From JAAYXS01 sp043820985 (GTDB lineage Bacteria; Planctomycetota; Phycisphaerae; UBA1845; Fen-1342): a stretch of DNA of 24,381 bases. The stretch lies in contig JBDRDH010000238.1 of the NCBI GenBank assembly GCA_043820985.1, positions 1-24,381 of the forward strand, read 5' to 3'. This document shows, one piece after another, positions 1 through 5,981 of the stretch (position 1 is the first letter of the stretch; each line of letters starts with the position of its first letter). The position numbers and the translations under genes are program-made. The notes beneath the pieces were generated by a model. The model ran no database searches. It was not told the origin of the DNA and saw nothing but the letters and a program-made list of their open reading frames with translations.

Positions 1-2
1 TC

Positions 3-191
3 AACTTCATGACTGACGTTGGCAACTATGCCATCGACGTGGGCGTGGATCAGGCCCTGTCCACCTGCACCGCGAATTTCAACACGTGGTTCAACACGCC
101 GATCACCAATCTGTACCAGGACCTCTGGACCAGCGGCGTGCTGTACGAGTATCCGGTGGATCCCACCTTCAACACGTTGCTGGTGAACTAG
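3..191 (+). CDS. C-terminal end of an unrecognised protein (5' truncated)
   Basis: An open frame enters from the left edge and stops with TAG at 189-191. The visible 62 residues are rich in Asn, Thr, Trp and aromatic residues and end in LLVN. There is no transmembrane segment, sorting tail or motif I recognise. An ATG at 9-11 is internal to the open frame and has no upstream sequence to judge, so I treat the gene as truncated by the window rather than starting there. A perfect 14-bp hairpin follows 30 bases after the stop, which supports this being the true end of a transcribed gene. Function unknown. Confidence 0.6.
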   Translation, partial: NFMTDVGNYAIDVGVDQALSTCTANFNTWFNTPITNLYQDLWTSGVLYEYPVDPTFNTLLVN

Positions 192-221
192 CGCTATTCG
201 CTGGCTCAAACAGTAAACCGA

Positions 222-258
222 CCACGGGCCGCGTCAACCTGACGCGGCCCGTGGCTTT
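222..258 (+). terminator. Hairpin terminator after the left-edge gene
   Basis: A perfect 14-bp inverted repeat (222-235 with 241-254) encloses a 5-base loop and is GC-rich. It is followed by CTTTAT, which is only a short T-run, so this is a strong hairpin with a weak U-tract. It lies 30 bases past the stop of the upstream gene. Confidence 0.75.
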
Positions 259-590
259 ATAAACCGACAGCCGTTTGTCGATCGGCCCACTATCCATTGA
301 AGTGTGGCCTCGTACGGTTTCCACCTTGATGTCAGGGTATGGCTGGTCAATATGTATAAAGGCGATGTCCGTGTGCGCTCCGTGGGTTGTGGCTCCTTCC
401 AGAGTTGCGGGATGGGGGGCGAACCCGCGGACGTCACCTTTGCTGCCGGCACGTGGTCGACTATTGTCTGGGTCTCCAATGTATTAAACAGAATCAGCTT
501 GCGCCGCTCTATTTGACCGTTCACGGCGGACAGGGCTAAACCGCGCAGACATGCACATAATTACGAGGGAACAAGCCTGCGGGAAGGGGC
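259..590. other. Gene-free stretch, nothing recognised
   Basis: The short frames here on both strands overlap each other and the terminator stem, have no convincing ribosome binding site and give low-complexity, unfamiliar peptides. No hairpin with a T-tract follows the end of the pseudopilin gene, which runs into this stretch from the right. I see no RNA gene, repeat or promoter that I can defend. Confidence 0.5.
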
Positions 591-1538
591 CTACTTGTGC
601 TGGATCCGGGTCCAGAGCCGGTTGCGCGTGTAGTAGGTGGGGAGCAGGTCGCGGGGGAAGGGGCCATCATACAGCCCGTTTTCAAGGTCGATCGGTGGCT
701 GGTTGGGGTAGTAATTGCCGTTGTGGTAAGTATCAGGTCCAGAGTAAAGCGGCTCCCCAGGATACCAGACGCAGTATTTAATGGTATTGACCGGTTGCTC
801 GGCCTTGATGCTGTACTGGGTACGCCCAACGTGGCCGTCTTGCATCAGGAAGTTGGCCGAGAAGTTGCGGTGGCGCTGCCAGGCAACCGTATTGTCAAAC
901 TGGGTTGGATCATTCCAGATCCCGGATGAGAGATAGTCGCCACTCAGATTGTAAATCGAACTCCAGGAGGCATCGCCGGCCAGCACACGATTGGAAGTAT
1001 CTCGCATGTGACCCTCGAAGAGACGTTGGTGGTTGCCATCGTCCCCCGGCAGACCACGCCGCCAGTACCACCCGCCCGCGGACAAAGGCACCCCAATCCC
1101 ATAGCTGTAATCGATGCCTGGCGTGGGTGAGGCTCCCGGATAAAGTAACCCGAAGAATTCAGCGCGGGCTTCATTGACCGCATCTGGACGAGCATCTTCG
1201 GGGCAGTAGCCGACTTTGGCGGAGCCTAGTAGACTTTGCTGTACAAGCACGTCGATCCACGTGTATCGAATGGGCTGATTACCGTCATCCCACAATGGAT
1301 AGAAATCATCGTGGTCGACGCGCGCGGCCTCGAGGGCAACCCCCAATTGCTGTAAGTTGGCGGCGCAGCGAGTTTGCATGGCCTGTCGGCGGGCGAGTTG
1401 CAAGGGCGGCGCGATGATCGAGGCCAATAGAGCAATTACGCCCACAACCACAAGTAGCTCGGCCAATGAAAAAGCCGAGCGACACGGGCAACGCCCACAC
1501 CGAAATGATCCTGCCGTCGAGTGCATAATACACTTCAA
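591..1538 (-). CDS. Planctomycete-type pseudopilin (prepilin N-terminal methylation domain protein)
   Basis: Predicted inner-membrane pseudopilin of 315 aa, likely processed by a type IV prepilin peptidase. A short, Cys- and Arg-rich leader (1-22) precedes FSLAELLVVVG at 23-33, with Glu at +5 and a long hydrophobic helix, as in type II secretion pseudopilins and the large planctomycete DUF1559-like families. Residues 44-64 continue the pattern (LQLARRQA, then CAANLQQLG), as in those families. A late motif FLMQDGHVG (230-238), preceded by His223, resembles their H-X9-DG signature but with ten spacer residues. The residue before the cleavage site is Ala22, not the usual Gly. No clear ribosome binding site precedes ATG 1538; the ATG at 1526 is an alternative. 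The substrate or assembly partner cannot be told from this window, and no secretion ATPase or secretin gene is nearby. Confidence 0.82.
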   Translation of the reverse strand: MKCIMHSTAGSFRCGRCPCRSAFSLAELLVVVGVIALLASIIAPPLQLARRQAMQTRCAANLQQLGVALEAARVDHDDFYPLWDDGNQPIRYTWIDVLVQQSLLGSAKVGYCPEDARPDAVNEARAEFFGLLYPGASPTPGIDYSYGIGVPLSAGGWYWRRGLPGDDGNHQRLFEGHMRDTSNRVLAGDASWSSIYNLSGDYLSSGIWNDPTQFDNTVAWQRHRNFSANFLMQDGHVGRTQYSIKAEQPVNTIKYCVWYPGEPLYSGPDTYHNGNYYPNQPPIDLENGLYDGPFPRDLLPTYYTRNRLWTRIQHK

Positions 1539-1698
1539 CCAGGCGAGTCCGGATTAGTACAGGCTGCGTTCGCCGATTTACGCCAGTGTAGGTACATGCT
1601 TCCAGAAATGAACGCACTGGCATAACCCAGCCCACTGGTGTGGACCGAAGCGCACCTGTCCACAGCGCCGGACCTGGGACCTACAACTTACCACATCT

Positions 1699-1727
1699 AG
1701 CATACGAGCAGCGGGTGTCGATTGCAA
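1699..1727 (-). promoter_or_regulatory. Candidate sigma-70 type promoter for the pseudopilin gene
   Basis: Read on the minus strand: TTGCAA (1727-1722), a 17-base spacer, then TATGCT (1704-1699). Each box matches four of six consensus positions. It would give a leader of about 150 bases before ATG 1538. Prediction by eye only. Confidence 0.3.
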
Positions 1728-1838
1728 GGTCTCTATTTATTCGCTGTCGGACATTTCTTTTTATCGGCAACTTTGAGGTTTTCAACGAATGAGAGTGGAA
1801 TCTTTGTGATGGCAGTGAAAAAGAAGCCTGGCGCGTGG

Positions 1839-1852
1839 TTATAGGACTATAA
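1839..1852. repeat. Short dyad, possible operator
   Basis: TTATAG and CTATAA are perfect 6-base inverted arms separated by GA. The dyad lies in the AT-rich divergent region, about 85 bases upstream of the candidate rightward -35 box. It is compatible with a homodimeric regulator site but may be chance in AT-rich DNA. Confidence 0.25.
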
Positions 1853-1937
1853 ATCAGAGCTGTGCGGCACCGAAAAGGTCCATTCTGGCACTGATGCTTA
1901 ATCATTATTACTTTGGATTTTTTATGCTACTTTCTGC

Positions 1938-1966
1938 TTGCCTTTCAAGAAGCGCTGGCCTAAAAT
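1938..1966 (+). promoter_or_regulatory. Candidate sigma-70 type promoter for the PEP-CTERM pair
   Basis: TTGCCT (1938-1943), a 17-base spacer, then TAAAAT (1961-1966), matching four and five of six consensus positions. The palindrome TGACGTCA (1966-1973) overlaps the end of the -10 box, where a repressor could act. The predicted leader is about 90 bases and ends in a strong ribosome binding site (AGGAGGAG) before ATG 2064. Confidence 0.4.
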
Positions 1967-2063
1967 GACGTCATAATTTAATGGAAGTTGTGTGTTCTCT
2001 GCTTCTAAAGGGAGGGAGAAGAGGCACTCAGGTCGAAGGCTTATCTAGCCAGGAGGAGAAGAG

Positions 2064-2801
2064 ATGAAATTACGTGGGTTAGCTATGGTGACAGTTATGG
2101 CGATTGCATCGATCGCCACGGCTGATTTGTCGGATATCGTCTTCAGCGTGGAAGCCTGCCTCGGCGGAGTCTGCACGGGCTTCTTCAACGTGACGCAGGA
2201 AGATGGTACCTGGGATGGTGACACCTTCACCTGGCAGCTTGATGGCATCGTTGAGATCACCGACGAGTATGGCACCGTAGTCGGCATACTCGGGAGTGAT
2301 AATCCCGATGAGCCAACGTTCGTCGTGTTCCATAACGACCCGCAAGTAAACCTGGGCTTCGCCATGCAGGCCGGTAGCATGGACACGACCTTTACCATCC
2401 GGTCCGCTCTGCTTGAGTTTGACACGATACTCAACGCCCAGGGGCAAGCCAGTGTCGGCGTCAACGTGTCTGATGTCATGGGTGACGGCGCTACTATGGT
2501 GGGCGCTGGCCCGGATGATCGCGTATATTTGGCGCAGTACAACCAGTTTGTTCCGAATGGCACGACATTCGCCACACTGATTGACGGTGTCACTGTTACC
2601 GAGCCGTTTGACACTGTCAGTGTGGACGACGAGACCGGCTGGCAACCGATCACCGGAGCGGTTGACAACATGAGTTCACAGATCATGCTGACGCTGTCGG
2701 CCTTTGATATGGCCAGTGGGACCTCGAACTTCGAGATCATTCCCGAGCCGGCCAGTTTGTTGATGTTGGTCTTCGGGGTGGCGTTGGCTCGTCGCCGCTA
2801 G
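2064..2801 (+). CDS. PEP-CTERM sorted exported protein, first of a tandem pair
   Basis: A 245-aa exported protein expected to be recognised by an exosortase. The N-terminus is a Sec signal peptide with likely cleavage after ATA at residue 20. The mature part is acidic, Gly/Asp/Thr-rich and looks beta-rich. The C-terminus is a complete PEP-CTERM tail at 227-245: PEP, a hydrophobic stretch (SLLMLVFGVALA) and a basic end RRR. The start is fixed by AGGAGGAG seven bases before ATG. The next gene is a diverged paralog: both share a SAL...F segment, a V.DV..DG segment, a NG/TG.T.FA.L segment and the same tail layout. The exosortase itself is not in the window. The role of the mature domain is unknown; surface or extracellular-matrix function is an inference from the sorting tail. 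Confidence 0.88.
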   Translation: MKLRGLAMVTVMAIASIATADLSDIVFSVEACLGGVCTGFFNVTQEDGTWDGDTFTWQLDGIVEITDEYGTVVGILGSDNPDEPTFVVFHNDPQVNLGFAMQAGSMDTTFTIRSALLEFDTILNAQGQASVGVNVSDVMGDGATMVGAGPDDRVYLAQYNQFVPNGTTFATLIDGVTVTEPFDTVSVDDETGWQPITGAVDNMSSQIMLTLSAFDMASGTSNFEIIPEPASLLMLVFGVALARRR

Positions 2802-2971
2802 TAGCGGCTGGTTGCAACTGGACGTCGCTGGCTCTCTAGTAGAGCTTGGCGCGCCCTTGGCGTTATTCTCGGACTGTGATTAACGCGTTCGGGCACCAGT
2901 ACAGCACGGACAGTTGCGTGAAAGTGAGGGGCCTGCGGCGCAGCAGCCGTGTATAGGATGGAGAGGATAGA

Positions 2972-3766
2972 ATGTTGCTCATACGAGTTAAGCGAGTGCA
3001 CTGCGTGCTAGCCGTCGCGGCGGCGATGGTCGCGGCAGTGGTTGCCAGCGCTGGGATCTCGTCCATAGCGCTACGCTTCGAAGCGGTAAATGCCCTGGGT
3101 TCGGATGACTTCGAAGTTGGCCTCGAAGAGCTGTCGTACAATCCGACGACCGGCTTGTATACCTGGGGTCTGACTTTCTCCGAGGATCTCGCATCCAGCC
3201 CGGGGAACATCATCGCAACGCTCAACAGCGCCACTCTGGTGATCGGTGATGATCCGGCCAACTATCCGCGCATCTTCATCAATTATGAGGTCCAGGCTGG
3301 CGAGCTGGCGGTTGAAGAATTCCGCGTGCAGTCCGCCTTAGTCTCCTTCTCGGAGATGTTGCCCGAACTGGCCGCGGGACGTGCTACGGCCGGTTTCAGC
3401 ATTACTGACGTGGTAAACGATGGAATTCCAGCCGAGTTGCAGGGTTTACCCAGTGAGGATGTTCCGGTTGGTCACGGGATCCACACCGCTTGGCACAACG
3501 GTCTTTACCCGACCGGAACCGAGTTTGCGCACCTGGTCGAGTTCGTGGATGCCAACTACGGCGGTACAAACACTGCGAATGGCAAGAAGCCGGCGTCCGG
3601 ATTTTTGGACATTGGCGCGGGCCTCTATGACATCAGTGTTGAGTGCGGCTTCTCGCTGACCGCCGGCGATCTTATGAGTGGTAATACCACGTGGACAGTC
3701 ACGCCTGAGCCCGCCACGGTGGGTTTACTCCTGCTGGCGACGGTAATGCTCGTGCGGCGACGCTAA
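2972..3766 (+). CDS. PEP-CTERM sorted exported protein, second of a tandem pair
   Basis: A 264-aa paralog of the preceding gene. It has a longer, Ala-rich signal peptide (about 1-27, after a basic start with RVKR) and a PEP-CTERM tail at 245-264 (PEPATVGLLLLATVMLV followed by RRR). A purine-rich GGAGAGG lies 7 bases upstream of ATG 2972, supporting this start. The 170-base gap from the first gene contains only a 5-bp stem at 2831-2845 and no convincing terminator, so the two are probably co-transcribed, ending at the strong terminator at 3806-3838. The mature sequences differ a good deal (this one has more Ala and Glu), suggesting an old duplication. No enzyme motif seen. Confidence 0.86.
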   Translation: MLLIRVKRVHCVLAVAAAMVAAVVASAGISSIALRFEAVNALGSDDFEVGLEELSYNPTTGLYTWGLTFSEDLASSPGNIIATLNSATLVIGDDPANYPRIFINYEVQAGELAVEEFRVQSALVSFSEMLPELAAGRATAGFSITDVVNDGIPAELQGLPSEDVPVGHGIHTAWHNGLYPTGTEFAHLVEFVDANYGGTNTANGKKPASGFLDIGAGLYDISVECGFSLTAGDLMSGNTTWTVTPEPATVGLLLLATVMLVRRR

Positions 3767-3805
3767 CGGGTGTCGCTTTAATGCAGGCAGCTACTGAGTA
3801 TTGAG

Positions 3806-3838
3806 GGGGGGGTCGTTTACACGACCCCCTCTTTTTAT
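3806..3838 (+). terminator. Rho-independent terminator of the PEP-CTERM pair
   Basis: GGGGGTCGT (3808-3816) pairs perfectly with ACGACCCCC (3821-3829) around a TTAC loop, and the stem can extend slightly at its base. The 3' arm is followed by TCTTTTT. This is a textbook intrinsic terminator and the strongest in the window. Confidence 0.92.
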
Positions 3839-3958
3839 ATGGCAGCGTACACTTGATATGCGTACCGGTACCTGCAATCCGTGGATGGGATGGGAGCTTA
3901 GTGAGCACAGTATAAGAACAGGCGATTTATGGAGAAATGAACACGGGGCAATCCGACA

Positions 3959-3986
3959 TTGCGTATCGTTAATAGTGCGTTAAAAT
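3959..3986 (+). promoter_or_regulatory. Candidate promoter for the FG-GAP/dockerin-like gene
   Basis: TTGCGT (3959-3964), a 16-base spacer and TAAAAT (3981-3986). The -10 is good, the -35 only fair. It gives a leader of about 25 bases before ATG 4017, with AAAGGA (4005-4010) as ribosome binding site. The strong upstream terminator makes an independent promoter here likely. Confidence 0.4.
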
Positions 3987-4016
3987 AGTGTTCGGATCTT
4001 GCACAAAGGATCGATG

Positions 4017-5852
4017 ATGCGAACCCGGGTTAGCTCAATAAGTCTCCTATGTGGAGCACTCATTGTAGGTCTGGCGGATGGTGGCAATATAATAGTGGGT
4101 GTACCGCAGGCGGATTCGTGCCCCTCTGAGAATGGCGACCCGGATCTACTGTTCAAAGCCTATCCCGTACGTATCCAGGTGGCGGCGGTCGGGAATGAGG
4201 TCGACTCTGCTACTATCAGTGATGTTGAAATCGCTGACTTTGATGGTGATCACCGCAAAGATATTGCCGTGGCCTGGTATTGCACTGATTGCGAGGACAT
4301 CTCGACACGCCAGCGCTTTTTATCGCTTTATCTCAACTCGGGAACTGGATTCTGGCTAGCGCGGGAATTTGATCTTTACATACATAATCCGATCGATAAC
4401 AAGTCCATCTTTCGCAATGGCACCGCCGACATTGGGCTTGGCGACTATGACGGCGATGGCGATGTGGATCTGGCGGTCGCCGCGTTTTTTGGCGATGAGC
4501 TCTGGATCTTTGAGAACCTGGGGGCCGGAGAATTCACGGCCCATCTGAAGTATCCGTTTGACTTCAACACCGCCGGCAACTTGATAACTCCGCCCGAGTT
4601 GTTGTCGGGCGATTTCGATGGTGACGGGCGGGATGAATTGGTCTATCTCGTGGATCCCATCCAGTATTATGACGGACAACTCGTACATTTCTGGAAGACG
4701 AGTAGCACCATTGAACAGATGCAGCGTGTCTGGTGGGAGGGTAAGCCGGATGCCACCGTTGTGCAGTGGACCCGGGCACTGGCCGTCGCGGATTTTGACA
4801 ATGACGGACAAACCGATCTGTGTTTCACCGGCTCTATCATTCCTCCTCAGGAAGATAACCCTATCCTGACGTTCTGGTATGACTTTGATGCCGCTGCCCA
4901 GCTATTCGAGGTGCGTTACGAATACCCTGACATACTTTGTTCCGACGTTGTCGATGTGTGCCAGAGTTCTGAAGCCGCCCCGGGCCTCTTGCTGACCGAC
5001 CTAAATGGCAGTCTGGTGCAATACTGGGAGCGAGTTAGCTCAACGGGACAGTTCGACTTTGTGTTTGTTCAGGAAGAATCTGGCTATGCCGGGATTTCAC
5101 CCAACCGGGGTGTATCGGCGGTCTGCCGTGATATCGATGGTGATGGCGATCAGGATCTGATTACCAAGCAAAAACTGGGGCAAACATTCCACGCGAATCA
5201 GATTGAGCTGACGGTGTTCGACTCTAGGGAGAATCGCTGGACGCGGGTTGATCCCACACCACTCAACACCAGCTACCTGGCGAATGATTTGAACAATCAA
5301 ATCCTCAGGCCGCGAAATCTGGCGGTGGCGGACCTGTGTGGCAATGCGCTACCCGAGATTGTGGGGGGCTTTGGCCCCTCGAGTGATCCGACTTTGGGCG
5401 GCTTCCGCGCCTTGGAGCTGGCGATTTGGCATAACAGTTGTCTGGGCGACGTCAATCGTGATGGCCGCACAAATGAAGATGATTTGCAATCGTTACAAGT
5501 TGCCTTTGGCAGTTGCACCGGCCAGGCGTTTTTTAATCCTGATGCCGACCTCGACAAGAATGGCTGTGTCGATGATAACGATCGCCTGATCCTGCTCAAT
5601 GACATGTGGTGCCGTTGTGACATTCCCGATTGCATCGGCCAGTTGCCGGCCGATTCCAACTGCGATGGACAACTCAACGCCTACGATGTGGATGCCTTCA
5701 CGGTAGCTTTGGGTCATGGGGAGGCCGCTTGGCGGGAACTATACGGCGGGAGCGGCTGCCAATATCTCTGTGTAAACGACGTCAATGGGGATGGTGTCGC
5801 TAACTCGGGTGATATTGATTACTTCATCCGAGCACTGGCTGGCTTGGATTGA
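4017..5852 (+). CDS. Secreted FG-GAP/VCBS-repeat protein with C-terminal dockerin-like repeats
   Basis: A predicted extracellular or surface protein of 611 aa. I chose ATG 4017 over the upstream TTG 3999 and ATG 4014 because AAAGGA sits six bases before it and a signal peptide (about 1-22) begins there. The body carries five Ca-binding FG-GAP-like loops with a DxDxDG pattern, at about 74-85, 143-152, 199-208, 259-268 and 372-381; such loops form beta-propellers. The last 140 residues hold four EF-hand/dockerin-like loops, at about 477 (DVNRDGRTNEDD), 510, 546 and 587, with interspersed cysteines, like the Cys-containing dockerin domains of many planctomycete exported proteins. The family suggests calcium-dependent folding and possible docking to a surface partner. 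No catalytic domain is visible, and no cohesin partner is in the window. Confidence 0.85.
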   Translation: MRTRVSSISLLCGALIVGLADGGNIIVGVPQADSCPSENGDPDLLFKAYPVRIQVAAVGNEVDSATISDVEIADFDGDHRKDIAVAWYCTDCEDISTRQRFLSLYLNSGTGFWLAREFDLYIHNPIDNKSIFRNGTADIGLGDYDGDGDVDLAVAAFFGDELWIFENLGAGEFTAHLKYPFDFNTAGNLITPPELLSGDFDGDGRDELVYLVDPIQYYDGQLVHFWKTSSTIEQMQRVWWEGKPDATVVQWTRALAVADFDNDGQTDLCFTGSIIPPQEDNPILTFWYDFDAAAQLFEVRYEYPDILCSDVVDVCQSSEAAPGLLLTDLNGSLVQYWERVSSTGQFDFVFVQEESGYAGISPNRGVSAVCRDIDGDGDQDLITKQKLGQTFHANQIELTVFDSRENRWTRVDPTPLNTSYLANDLNNQILRPRNLAVADLCGNALPEIVGGFGPSSDPTLGGFRALELAIWHNSCLGDVNRDGRTNEDDLQSLQVAFGSCTGQAFFNPDADLDKNGCVDDNDRLILLNDMWCRCDIPDCIGQLPADSNCDGQLNAYDVDAFTVALGHGEAAWRELYGGSGCQYLCVNDVNGDGVANSGDIDYFIRALAGLD

Positions 5853-5870
5853 TGTGCTGGGTGCCCTTTA

Positions 5871-5957
5871 GCCCGGTTTCAGTTTCGGTGTAGCTTCCGG
5901 ACTCTATCCCGGGCGACGAGGCCGGACTTTGCCGCAAAAGGATATCTGAAACCGTGC
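5871..5957. repeat. Long-range inverted repeat between convergent genes
   Basis: GCCCGGTTTCAG (5871-5882) is an inverted match to CTGAAACCGTGC (5946-5957) with one mismatch in 12, separated by 63 bases. It fills the gap between the ends of the dockerin-like gene and leuS. It could fold into a large stem that ends both transcripts, but there is no T-run after it in either direction. No other terminator was found here. Confidence 0.35.
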
Positions 5958-5981
5958 CAGGTGCTGGATAGATGGGGGGGG

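Larger units (their letters stand above)
1539..2063. other. Divergent intergenic region with AT-rich leader
   Basis: This 525-base gap separates the leftward pseudopilin gene from the rightward PEP-CTERM pair. It is noticeably AT-rich from about 1720 to 1990. It holds one candidate promoter for each direction, a dyad at 1839-1852 (TTATAG-GA-CTATAA) and the palindrome TGACGTCA at 1966-1973. The 74-codon frame at 1681-1905 on the minus strand has no ribosome binding site or recognisable content, so I do not call it. Confidence 0.5.

Noticed and set aside
2045..2740. Minus-strand frame of 231 codons opposite the first PEP-CTERM gene
   Set aside because: Ser/Thr/Val/Pro-rich shadow of a gene with a strong ribosome binding site, signal peptide and sorting tail on the other strand.
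3801..3983. 60-codon plus-strand frame starting at the terminator
   Set aside because: It begins inside the terminator stem of the PEP-CTERM pair and its translation is unfamiliar.
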